Shown piece by piece: positions 33,301-46,400 of a stretch of DNA of 64,000 nt. The position numbers and the translations under genes are program-made. Source of the stretch: Petrosia ficiformis (taxonomy: Eukaryota > Porifera > Demospongiae > Haplosclerida > Petrosiidae); assembly GCA_947044365.1 (NCBI GenBank), contig OX345647.1:2414001-2478000 (forward strand). Direction: 5' to 3'. The notes beneath the pieces were generated by a model. The model was not told where the DNA came from, ran no database searches, and saw only the letters and a list, made by a program, of their open reading frames with translations. Within the stretch, counting starts at the first letter, position 1, and each line of letters opens with the position of its first letter.

Positions 33301-36300
33301 TTATTACGAGCTAGGGCTAAACCTGATCTACGGGCTGAAACTGGTGACACTGCTTTATTATGTGCAGCAATGAAAGGACTTTCTGATATTGTACAACAAC
33401 TCCTTGAGTGTGGTGCTAATCCAAATATCAGTAACAGAGATGGCAGAACTTCGCTAAATGTAGCTGTAGTTTGTTTATCAATACAGCAAAAGAAATTAAA
33501 GCTTGTCCCAACAATCTCAAAGGAATTTGAAATAGTTGATCCGCCTGGTAGTTATGAGGATTATCACCAAATACTACAACTACTAATAGCTCAGCCAAAT
33601 GTTGATATTCTAGTGAATGCAAATTTAAGTGGATACACAAGTCTTCACATAGCCAGTATGTGTGGTTGCACAGATGCAGTTGAACTATTACTACGGGTTA
33701 GTGCTGATCCAAACATACAGTCTCATAAGGTTGAAACATCAAATAATCTGTCAATTTTACCAAGTAACATATTGCTACAACCACAACTCAAAACATTCTT
33801 TTTACTGAGTGACTTTCAAACAATCTCTGGGTTCACTGCTCTAATGTTTGCAAGTGGTAATGGTCACTTAGAAATTGTCCAGTTGTTGTTAAAAGCAAAG
33901 GCTAAACCTGATCTACAGACGGAAAATGGAGAAACTGCTTTGTATCTAGCAGTAATGAAAGGACATCCTGATATTGTACAGCTACTACTGGAATATGGCG
34001 CTGATCCAAATATCTGTAACATACATGGCAGAACAGCAATTCATGCTGCTACCTATTGTGCTGGCTTAGCAATTACAACAGCAAGGGGAGGGATTGCATA
34101 TGGTAGCATACTTACAACAATAACTTCTGGTACATATGAACATCATCTCAAAACTATGAAGTTGCTAATAGCTCAGCCAAATATTAAAATCAATGAAACT
34201 ATTGATGGAGTTACAACTCTTATGACAGCCAGTAGTTTTGGAAATGAACAAATTGTCGAACTATTACTACAAGCTGGTGCTGATCCCAACATGTCAATTA
34301 AAACATCTATGGATAAATTTATCTTAGCAAAAACTAAAATTCTCTTTAGCAATCAATATCCAACTTTATTTGGAAATGAAATGATTGGATGGACTGCCTT
34401 GATGCTAGCCTGTAAAGGTGGTCATTTGGAGGTTGTAAAATTGGTATTAAAAGCGAAAGCAAACCCTGATCATCAAATGGAGGCTAAGGGGATTACTGCT
34501 TTAATAATTGCAGTACAAAAGGGGTTCTCAGACATTGTACAACAGCTACTTGAGTATGGTGCTGACCCTAATATTGGTGATAGAAGGGGTTCTACAGCAA
34601 TTCATTCTGCAGTGGGACCAAATGATTCACAGTCAAACCCTTCAAACAGAGATGAAAATTTTACAAGAGCATCACAGAAACTGGAAATTATTCAACTGCT
34701 AATTGAAAGCGGTGTCAATTTGAACATCCAAAATATAGCTGGAATTTCACCGCTGATGATGGCCTGTATGGACAGTTGCAGTAATTCTACACATGTGGTT
34801 GAACTACTGCTAAAAAATGAAGCTGATCCAAACATACAAACTACTGGTACTAAAATGATTGGATTAACTGCCCTAATGTTTGCTTGTGTAGTAAGTAATG
34901 TAGAGGTCATAAAATTGCTTTTAAAAGCAAAAGCAAACCCAAATCAACAGCAAACTGATGGAATGACAGCTTTAATGTTTGAAGCGAAACAGGGACATCC
35001 ACACATTGTACAACAACTACTTGAGTATGGTGCTGACCCTAATATCAGTGATAGAAGTGGTCGTACAGCAATTCATTATATTATGATGTTATATGATAGA
35101 CAGCCAAGCAAAATGATGTCTGACAAATTGGAAATACTTCAATTGCTTATTGCAAGAGGGATTAATCTCAATATTAAGGATAGAAATGGAAAGACAGCTT
35201 TAATGGCAGCCAGCTTTTTTAGGTTTACAGAGGCAGTAAAACTATTACTACAAAATGGTGCTGATCCAAATATAGAGCAACATAAACCTGTAAATATAAC
35301 TTCAAGCTTGCCTAAAACGATTAGATTTACTGCCTTGATATATGCCACTGGTGAACGAATGAATGGAGAGGTTGTCAAATTGCTATTAAAAGCTAATGCA
35401 AATCCTAACCAAGAAAATGCGCTTGCTTTAATGATTGCAGCACAGCAAGGCTATCCAGACATTGTACAACAATTGCTCAAGTATGGTGCTGATCCTAACA
35501 GCATCAGTGATATAGATGGTTCTACAGCACTTCATTGTGTTTTAGAGTCACAGAAAGAAACTCCACACAAAGACAACAAAGAAAAGATTTCCAATCAATT
35601 GGCAATTATTCAACAACTTATTGAAAGCGGTGCCGATATTATTAACATTCAAAATGAAGATGGAATGACAGCCCTGATGATGGCCACTGATGAAGGTCTC
35701 TCAGAGATTGTTGAATTATTACTTCAGAATGGAGCTGACCCTAATGTCCATTGCCATAAAGGATGGACTGCCCTCATGTATGCCTGCAGTCATGGCAACT
35801 CTGAAGTAGTTGAAAGTCTGCTAAAGTTCATTGCTAATCCTCTGTTAGTTGATAATGATGGATTCACAGCCTCAATACATGCACTGTGTAGTGGTTATAA
35901 AGATCTTGGCTATAAACTTGTTAATGACAGGGATTTCAGTCAAAATGAACTCAAATGTTTATTAATAATGGATTTACTAGAAGGGAATCAAATAGAAGCT
36001 ATTTCAAGGCTGGATGAAATCACTGACCTTACTACAGAGAAGAAGGAACTCATGATTTCTTGTGTTGTAGGTTCTTTGGAAGATGTAGTTGGTAAACTAC
36101 ATGAATCAGACCTTCATCCTGATACTACTCTAGTAGGTGGTCTTACTCTACTCATGATAGCTTCATCCCGTGGGCATATTGAACTAGTAGAATATCTCGT
36201 AATAATTGAGGCTAATATCAATCATAGAGACATGTTTTGGAAATATACTCCTATATTCTATGCGATATTGGGAAGTGGATTAAATGAGTTGGTGGAGTTC

Positions 36301-36576
36301 CTACTAGAGAATGGCGCAGATATTAATGCTGTCGCTGGCAAGCAAACTCCACTGGATTTGGCTAATTCCGGTTCAGTGGATAATCAGATTAGCAGTTTGT
36401 TGCTTAAAAATGGAGGTCAAACTTTTGCGGAGTTGATAGTTGATATTCAGCCACCAATAAAAACGTCTCCAAATTTGGTTGAATTTTCAGATCAAGTTAA
36501 ATCGCTAATCCAAGACACAGTAGTAAAAGGAGAACATACAGAATACACACACACATATATAACTACATATACTTAA
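30315..36576 (+). CDS. Large ankyrin-repeat protein with N-terminal 2A-like recoding motif (2 exons, 2067 aa)
   Basis: Exons 30315-30549 and 30608-36576; the junction codon GGC is split 1/2 and the frame stays open for 2067 residues. Residues 53-67 are hydrophobic after a KEKKKK stretch, and residues 69-76 are DVELNPGP, the 2A consensus. Ribosomes would skip between Gly75 and Pro76, giving a 75-aa leader and a 1992-aa ankyrin protein. Residues 80-440 are helical, with an unnamed region (LDSYYNFLD..., then HVVLKHIKV-like VLKHIKVTESSVHIEYF). Residues 440-2012 hold about 37 ankyrin repeats, mostly G-x-TALMxA...VVELLL...GADPN. From repeat 8 on, every fourth repeat bears a long insert, giving a four-repeat higher-order unit. 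No NACHT, kinase or membrane segment is seen. The start is provisional: ATG 30315 is the first in-frame Met and Met8 is the alternative. Confidence 0.85.
30519..30542 (+). promoter_or_regulatory. 2A-like translational recoding site (DVELNPGP)
   Basis: The codons GAT GTG GAA CTT AAT CCT GGA CCA encode D-V-E-L-N-P-G-P, matching D-(V/I)-E-x-N-P-G-P exactly. The preceding residues LSVLLILAG give the leucine-rich helical context that active 2A peptides need. The predicted break is between 30539 and 30540. The upstream pyrimidine-rich DNA ending TCTAGCAG also looks like a splice acceptor, so a cDNA is needed to exclude an in-frame intron there. Confidence 0.75.
32280..33150 (+). repeat. Recent ~470-bp tandem duplication inside the ankyrin gene
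   Basis: 32285-32670 and 32759-33145 are almost identical, sharing long runs such as GTTCGTCAAAAATGAACAAT and the residues SKMNNKSGFLFTEMTGTIQD. The second copy lacks 12 bases (SFTS), which removes part of one ankyrin repeat. The frame is preserved. Confidence 0.85.
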
Positions 36577-36587
36577 AATATATAGAT

Positions 36588-36593
36588 AATAAA
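36588..36593 (+). terminator. Polyadenylation signal AATAAA of the ankyrin gene
   Basis: A consensus AATAAA starts 12 bases after the stop codon, implying a very short 3' UTR. Confidence 0.6.
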
Positions 36594-37473
36594 AGAGTAA
36601 CATACATAATAGATGTTTGCTTAGTATTATACATTAAATTTGCTAATAACATTTGTCTTTAGTTAACAGTTGCTGCACTATAAGGTCACAATGACATGAT
36701 TGTAACCTAAATCAATATTTAATTATAATGCACATGTAAAGTTGATGTAGACTGTCAAATTTGCAATTATTAAAAAGTGTTTCTGTCTGTCTGACAGTAA
36801 CAACAATGGTGACTAACAATAATTTGTTAACTATTCATCCAATGACGTCCATACAATACGTATATATCTCTTGATGATATGGTAATGTGATCATAATATT
36901 GACCCAAACTGTTCCAATTTTGGTTACTAATTATGGGATGCCAATTAATCAAATGAGTCAAAACTGCACTATCAGCCTCTCACTTTATATTTTGTGTTGA
37001 CCATACGTGTATATAGATCCATGCCAGTGTCTACAGATGATGAAAGCACTATTTCCCTAATGGCATTCAATTTTGTCCCTAAATTTCACTGACACATCCC
37101 ATATTCTTTTCTGCCCTAGAATTAGCTAGCTACACACGTTTTCTCTAATAGACATTTGTGTAGCAACTTCACAATCAGTACCAACACATTTTATGATATG
37201 ATGTCAGATATAGTATATCCAACGTCTAATATGACATTGGTGGTCCGATAAAGTATATCTAATGTCTGATATGATATTGGAGGTCCAATATAGTATATCC
37301 AACGTCTAATATGATATTGAAGAACACAAACAAAAGTGCACCCACTTCTAAATATCATCAATAAAATTATATTATTAATCATAATCTCAGCAAAGTTATT
37401 GTTAAAGTCACTATTAATTATTTGTCATTATTATCTGGAACACACTAAAATTAATCAATATTCAAATGCATAA
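36594..37473. other. Convergent intergenic region with a short tandem repeat
   Basis: Lies between the 3' ends of the ankyrin gene and the epoxide hydrolase gene. At 37196-37320 a unit of about 56 bp (TATAGTATATCCAACGTCTA then ATATGATATTGGAGGTCC) occurs about 2.3 times. Nothing else is recognised. Confidence 0.55.
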
Positions 37474-40400
37474 TTATTGTTGTGATTCCAGGAACTCCCT
37501 CATATGCTTGTTGGTAAGTTCAGGACAGTCTTGTTGTACCCAGTGACTACACTGAGGTATACGGCTGTGTGTGTGTGTGTGTGTGTGTGCATTTGTTGTG
37601 TTGTGTTGTGTTGTATTAGAAAAATGGATGAACAACAGACATTTTTCATCTACATACATAACAAATGACAATGACTATCATATTATTGCTTGAAGGTTAA
37701 AAACAGGTGGGGTCAACAAATGTCTTAGATGGAAAATGGACATTTGTGGATGGAAATACCATATAGCCCTAAATTTTGAGTTTATCGTGATAACTAATGG
37801 ACCACAAAAGTTTCATTCATAAAAATAATGGTCACTACCCACTACATGGGATCATTTTGGTGAATGCAAAAATTTTATTGCGAAACAGTTGAATATCATC
37901 AAAAAGTGAAACAGACAATCAAATGGAGGTAGCAGCAACAACTCCAACTCCAACTCCAGTTCCTACAAATGCAACTAATGATCCATCAGGAGCAGGGAAG
38001 GGCAAAAAGCCTTATCCCTGGTGGAAAGAAAAAAAGAAACCCTATGAAAAACCATCAGAAAAAAAGGATACACCTCCAAAAACGGGGGGTAAAAAACCAC
38101 CAACTCCCGAGATTATACGGTTAGTCATTAATTTGCCAAGCAAATTATGTACAATAATGAATTTATTACAAAGAAATATTATAATTATAACTATTATATA
38201 TATATATATATTTTTATACTATGCAGATAAACGTTACAGTATCGAACGGTGGTATTTTAAACATATTATCCAAATAAATAAATAAATATATATATATACC
38301 AGTATATATAATAATGTGATTATAAAATATATAATTATATATATATGTAACTATTATTTATTATTTTATATATTATAATAAATTATATATATATTATAGT
38401 AATAACATATTATTAATAACAGGATAAATTATAATAAAGCAGTATCCGCTTTGTGGTGTCCAGCATTCAGTAATCACAGCTGACTTTATCATGCCTGAGA
38501 CACAACAGCCTACTATAGTTATTATCTACTCTCCTTACCTTTTAAAGGACCTTATAAATATATACCAGGTAGAATAGCTAGCTATTAGTTCCAGTTTCTA
38601 CATAAGCTGGTAAAGTTACAAGCAGCTTTCTTTCTGCTGCTCTGTGGAGCTCGAGCGCGTTCTATTACGAGCCCCCCGGAACGACGTACATACGGCCAAG
38701 ATATATTGAGAAAAAAACATTCCATAGGGATGTTTTTTTCTCAATATATCTTGTTTTTATTTACTTTAGAGGAACAGAATAAGCTATAAATCTCCTGTCT
38801 GTTGAACAATGTCATATCAAACCAACATTACTTACACATTAGTCATGCAATTATGAGCTGTTAAATTGCTGAGTGTTCTTGTGTGTGCTTTCTAGTGATG
38901 GCATGCCTATTGTTTTGCGGGTAAAAAGTCACTTATGCCTAGAGCTATAGGGTGTGTATAAATTTGTGTATAGACATAGCCACACCCACCACTGGTTTTC
39001 TACTCTTTTTGCTAGATGCCAAATTTGCACATGCAAATGGTGGGTAGGTTGGAAAAGGACCTTTGTTACACAAAGCAAAGGTAATGTTCATGTCCAAGAT
39101 TTCATAAACAATTAGTCAGTGTGTTTAATGCAACTTGAATATGGTAAGTAAATTGACCCAGTGGAATCAAAATGGCAGGTTAATTGAAACCCAGTTGAAA
39201 GAACAGCCCCTAACATTTGATACACATATGTGCATAATTATCTTTATTATAATAACTATACAATACTTGAGGTTGATGAAGTGCCATACTGCTGCAATTA
39301 AAGTTTAATCATATCTTTAAGCTTATTCAATGTTCAAGTATTAGTGATTAGTATTGCCCCAGAGAGCCACGCCCTACAGGCAAAAGACAGCCTGAAACAG
39401 TCGCTTCAAATTTTTGGTCCAAGCATCAAACATTCTTTCCACTCAAAAAGCATGATTACGAAAATGGGTAGTTAACAATGAACATCACACATTGTGAATG
39501 TGACACTTGGACCAAAAATTTGAAGTAACTGTTCCAGACTGTCTTTCACTCATAGGGCCTGGGACGAGACTACTAGTGATCATGTATCAAGTCCACCCAA
39601 ACAATACATTATCTTAGATGGAGTCACTAAACTTATAAAAATTCTTGAGTGGGCATTGGGCAAAGATTGAAACTGAACTGAGCTGAGGGCAAGTCACATA
39701 CATATACATGTATATATATATATATATATATAATTACTGGCAATAAAGTTTGCCCAACACTTACTGGATTGTAATGTTAGCACAGACATCATGATGTTGA
39801 TCAACAAGTGAAATGTCAAGAAAGACATCCTCTTCACCCTATCAATATTAAATATAATGAAGCTAGTAATATATGGTAAGATTATCACTTAGCTACATGT
39901 GGAGTAACAAAGGCTAACAAAGTAATGGATGTTGTTGTATAGTCTACACATGTATATGAGGGAAGGGACTCCTGGGGACAAATGCTATGTGCCATATTTA
40001 GGGGGTTTCATTCTAGTGCATTAATTGATGCATTGACACAGGAACTTCAAGTGTATATACTATATTGGGCTTGTCCTCAGACCCTTTATTTGTGAATTGG
40101 GTCTGGCTATACGAAGGTACATAGTAAATACATACAATGACAAGAACAACTATATATTGATATACGATACATCAAAATATCATTAAATATCATGATACAA
40201 TATTGGCTGATAGTTATATCGATCACTTGAATGGGTCATTAAATATCATGATACAATATTGGCTGATAGTTATATCAATCACTTGAATGGGTAGTTTAGC
40301 AGATATGTAGTTGGCATAACTGTGAATTGCAAGATATTTAACCATCCATTGACAACTACAATCAAGCTTCTTATTTTACAAAGCATTTCAATTACTATTT

Positions 40401-43400
40401 CCAGCAATTAAACACTATAATTATCACAATGTTATCATAATATTAATGGCTGTAATACGCTTTAGTATTTTTGGATATCACATATCTTAGTCCCACTTAG
40501 TTTGCATTGGGATGTAACATAGAATTTAATTGATTCTATAATGTTCTTACCCACAAAAGCAATGTTGGAACTTCGAGAGGTTTAAAAGGACCAGGTGTTC
40601 GTTCACCAATATTAAACACATTACGATGGTAATTGATAGTTGGAGTAAGGGCACCTTTCTGACTGAAGGTATATTTGAAAGCTTCCAAAACATCATCAGA
40701 GAAGTTATTCAAATTACGAACACCCTATATCAAAAATCATGATAACATTTATAAATATAACACAAAATTTACACACAGCTCAGAACTGCTTGAAGGCTAC
40801 ATAGAAACTGGAACTAATAGCTGTTTGAACCGAAATATAATTATGGTCTGTAGGGCCATTACTTTCCACAGGGTTTAATGTGTATTATCTTCTTGAGTCA
40901 GTATGTGTTGTATATGTAGTTAAGGAAGTCGTGTTATTCTGGGGCTAGGTCAATTAATGGGCATGGTGTGTAAATCCACACGCGGTTGAGCTATAGAACA
41001 GCAGGAAGATTAAGTAAAACTAATACTAATAACTGTTATATATAGCAGAGAAAGAGTATAAAGATGATGCAAGAAACTTTAACAAGTAAGTATAATAAGT
41101 TGTTGAGGGCATGAGAAAGTCATCATTTAGAACTTTGAAGATCTGTGTACTTACACACATGTAGATGCCGTCAGTTTCAATTATGTATTCGGGTCCCAGT
41201 TTCAATTTTGTAGTTAAGTTATAGTTATAGTTAAATTCACTCATCACTGTAGTTAAGTTATAGTTATAGTTAAATTCACTCATCACTGTAGTTAAGTTAT
41301 AGTTATAGTTAAATTCACTCATCACTGTAGTTAAGTTATAGTTATAGTTAAATTCACTCATCACTGTAGTTAAGTTATAGTTATAGTTAAATTCACTCAT
41401 CATTGTAGTTAAGTTATAGTTATAGTTATAGTTAAATTCACTCATCATTGTAGTTAAGTTATAGTTATAGTTAAATTCACTCATCATTGTAGTTAAGTTA
41501 TAGTTATAGTTAAATTCACTCATCATTGTTAAATTCACTCATCATTGTAGTTAAGTTATAGTTATAGTTAAATTCACTCATCATTGTAGTTAAGTTATAG
41601 TATAGTTAAATTCACTCATCATTGTAGTAGTAAGTTATAGCAGGAGCCTATAATGATGTTGACCAGAAAGTGTGAGAGTAGGAGCGGCAAATGACCACAC
41701 ATTTAAATAAATTGGTCAAACTATCTGTCTGACCATCTGTTACTATTTTTAGAACCCACGTGTATATGCCTTCGTTAAATTCGGCTTCTAAAAAATGAAT
41801 AGCTACTATATACTACATTGACTAAGTTTCCTGTAAAACAGAGAAAAGAATTGAGCGATATTCTGGCTTGTGTAAACTGTGAAGATGTTCTTAGTGAAGC
41901 CATTGACAAAGTAGTAAAAAGCCATCACTGCTCAATGACAGAAGGCAATGATGTCAAACACTATTGCATAGGACTAAATAGTTATTTTTCGGCTTCCCCA
42001 AAGCATGCTCTTACTTTCCTAATAGTAGGTGACTCCATTTCTGCCTCCAGACGTGTTTGTTTCATAGCTAACCTTGAGGATCGTTGAGGTGTAGACACCA
42101 TATTTAACAAAGGCATAATTATACACGTGGGTTCTAAAAATAGTAACAGATGGTCAGACAGATAGTTTGACCAATTTAATTAAATGCGTGGTCGTTTGCC
42201 GCTCCTACTCTTATGCTTTCTGGTTAATGTTATTATGGGCTCCTGATTATAGTCAATTCACTCATCACTGTAGTTAAGTTATAAATTCACTAGATTATCA
42301 ACATTCATTACACTTACTGAAGTTTTGCCCCTATACATCGCTTTGAACATTCCAAAGTCCCTCAAAGACAGAATACATTCAGGTAACCAAGGTGTTTGAA
42401 ACATGAATATATACTGGAGGAAGAAATAAATCATAACTAGATCACAAAGACTATAATAAAAGTTTGGTATTAATTTATGATTAAATTTAAATATTCTGCT
42501 ACTACACAAATAACCATCTGGACACACTACAGTGGAACCCATCTTATCCAAATGGCGGGCACCTCCTTCTACCAGGCAGAAAAAAACAAAAAAAAAAAAT
42601 TTAAAAAATTAAGAGGCATGTTCACATGCATATGCTCACTCGTTACGTGATCAACATACGTGGAATTATGTTCAGCTACTTTCAAAGTTACTGTCAGTTT
42701 CAAAGATATGGGCACCTCTTCATCCCACACTGCCCAGGTAAGAGGGGTTCCACTGTATTTGTATAACCCTTGATTCTAGGGTAATAAGTTATTGAACCTA
42801 GGGTATATGAATTATGAATGGTGTGGTTAATCACATAATATTTTAAATAGTTGCAACCATACAATAGTTTGTTATTCTATCTAGTGTGTCCACTTTACTC
42901 CTTAGTACCTGTAAAAAGTAGCTGCTTATCATGTGACCAACCAACTGAACCAATAATCAATTATGTTTTGGGACATAATCAACAATTGAATTTCTGGTGA
43001 GTAGTTATTTATACTATGTTCCCAGCTCTATTACAATCACGATGTTGAGGTACATGTAAGTACATGTAGCAGACAGGGTTTCACAAAGTGGGGGGAGATC
43101 AAATTTATTTCAACACGCAACATCTTAGTTACAAGCCTTCTGGGCCACAGAAACAACCTCAGAGGGCCTAAAATTTAAAGTTTTATTGGGGGAACATACC
43201 CCCATACCCCTCAGGAGCAGTGTACTTTGCATGATCCATTCTTTCAGCCTCTTCACAAAAACTCCTGTATGAAACCTTGGCAAAGGGATTGCACTTTCTT
43301 TAGGGAGGTATCTCAGGTCTACCTCTCCATATGAAACCCTCTGCAGTGTAAATCTTCTCAGAAGAAAATCATAATAAATATAAAATTGAAGTTGCTAACC

Positions 43401-46400
43401 CAAGACTTCCTCATCTGACTCCATCCAGTGCTTAGTGACTTTGTATAAACTCTGTGAAATATTAAAGGACAACATCAGTGAATTTGTCTTTATGTATTAT
43501 ATTATAAAATGCATTCTTTACACAAAACAGAACAAATTTGATAAATCAAAAGACAGCAACATAAGAAAAACTTCCTGTTTAGGAGTGGTCAATGAATGGT
43601 GTAGATATGTGTTTGCATGTGTAGAAGTCTGGGAAAGAATATTATTGTAGCTGAGTGTAGTAATGCAAACAAGAAAGGGGTTAGGTTTTTTTTTTACCTT
43701 TCCAAGTGACAAGATTCGGTAGTTTATTGGTGTGTGTATTCGCTACTATATACAGAAACACTTGCTTGTATAGCTAGCTAAAAAAACACACAATGATACT
43801 GCCTAGAATAATTTTACGATATATTGATGTCGTATTCCCACTGGGGTTACATGAAGAAACACCCCACAACTCTCAGAATGAAGTGGATACAACAAGTACA
43901 AATAACAAAAGCTGATTGGAAAGAATAATGGAACAAGTCCGCTAGATAAATATGCTATGAAGAACAATATACTGAATGGGAGTTTACTAGATGCAGTATA
44001 TGCCGTATAGCAAATTACTTCCTTCTGTGAAACATACATGTATAATTCTATATTTCAAGATAACACTGGCTAATACACATACATGTAGATACATGTACAT
44101 TTAAATGGATATTTACACTGTATAAATGGTCTGATAAGAAATCATTATTATACTCTAACATACTTTGGATGAGGGCAGTTTAACACTATGAATTTCTCAA
44201 TCAGTTCGGGATGCCTGTGAGCCACTCTCCTGAAGTGTATTATAAGTATAAAATAAATTATATTGAATATTTCAGTTGATGAAGCATGAAAACTTGGTTG
44301 ATCAAAATTCTAATTTAGAGGGATTTCATACAAAAGTGTATTAAAAACAACTTAGAAGAGGACATACAGTAAACTTGATACATGTATTATGAAGAAAATG
44401 TATCCTTATGATTGCTTTGTGGGAGGCATCATTTACTCATTGCTGACTTTCTCATGTCTGAAACTAAGCAACAACTACATGTACATGTACATGTACATGT
44501 AACAGTTATCTGTTTATCCATTCTTCTTACTTTTTTATAACTCTTGGAGTGTATTTTCAGCTAGAAAATTTACAGTTTGGTCAGTTTATACTAGATTGTA
44601 TTTCAAGCGTGTGCTTACTTATATGCCATGCCTATCAATTGACCAAGCCCCCTAGAATGACATAACTACCTTACGTACATATACAACATGCATGTGACAC
44701 AAAACTATTAATACATATATATAGTTGGAACCCATGGGAAAGCAATCATATGGATGGTTTTACACAGACACACAATATATGATTGCCATACCCTTCCATC
44801 TACACTTTATGACAAGGATAACAATGATTATGCTCAAATTCTCCCAACTTGTTTAAACGAAAAGTGGGCAAGGTTAGTGAGTGTAAAATTACACATCAGT
44901 TTAGTACATATAAGTGATTATTCATGCTAAAATGATAAGACAATCTATGTCATCAAACAAGCTTACAAGATTTATATTTCTTACCAAGCTATAACTCCAC
45001 CCCAATCATGAGCTACAAGAATACACTTGCCGGAACCAAGAACCTTGATCTGTAACAAATAGTATGTTATGATAATACAGTTGATGGATACCATATTGTC
45101 ATAAAACACAGGTAGAGTTTGAATGTGACAAATTGATCAAAACTGCTTGACTATGATGGGAGCTACACTTTTAGCAGGTGATAGTCAACTGTACTTCTAA
45201 GCAGTACTATAGAAGTACTGCAATTATATGTAGTAATGTGTAAATTTCCTATACATTTGTATGTGATAGCATAGTATTAAGGTGTAATACTGTGTAGTAC
45301 ATTTGAAGTACAGCATACTTCACTCACAAAGTACACTGTAGTCAATGGAAGTACAGTGATAGTACTTAATGTCAGGTAGTGTATATGTACCATCCCAATC
45401 TTGTTTGTGTGGTGTTTTGGTTTAAATCTCCACATGTTCTTTAAATAATTAAGTATACATTCTATTATGTGCCCCATGCCCAATAATTGACCAAGCTTCC
45501 CAGAATGATGCACTTTCCTTAACTACATATAGGGCATAAGTGACACAAACATAATTATATATATATAATATATAAATTTATCAAACATACATTGAACTGG
45601 TGGGAAAGCAATCATAGGGATGGCCTTATGGGCCATAAAAAAATTAATGATGTACTATATATAATAGTTTTAATTACAAAAACAATACTTTTAAGTTCCC
45701 ACGTATACATGTACTAGAGTACCATAACCCTTCACCTCTACACGCAGTGAGGATTAATGAACTGAGAACACATTTTATATGAATACCATGTGATAATGGA
45801 TTTATTTACATGTACATGTATCTTACCAGTTGTACAATATCTTCTTTCAATATATCAATTGAGTATTGATTTACACCACTAGGCTTGTCTGAATCCCCAT
45901 AACCTCTAAAGACAATTTATAAATACAATAGTAAAAACAATTATTAGTCAATAAATACATGTATATTGTATAAAGACAAATGTTGAGATAGCACTATGCT
46001 AACTCTTGTTTGTGGGCACTTTTAATAATAGATACGACTTTTCAAGAACCAACTATAAGGCACTGCGGTCAATAGTATCCAGTACTGGTATGTGAATCAA
46101 TTAGCTAAGGAAGTACCTTTCATTTCCACAGTTACTAGGTACTCGAGAAGGGGAGGGGTTTCAACAATTAATCAATAGTGGCAGTCACTGCCTCGATAAG
46201 AAACAATTTATATCACATATTGTGGCCACATATAACACAATATGTAATCCTACATCCTAATATTATTACTATTATTATTGACAATATGAAGCAGGATTAA
46301 GGTGATGAATTAGAAGTGCGGGGTCGTAGTGGGGTGAAGGTATTATTTATTCTACAACAGAATGAGGAATACTACTTGGAATGATTGGGCGGCTTACTGC

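Noticed and set aside
41026..41538. 170-codon minus-strand frame with repeated MSEFNYNYNLTT
   Set aside because: It is the translation of a 39-bp minisatellite; the open frame follows from the unit length.
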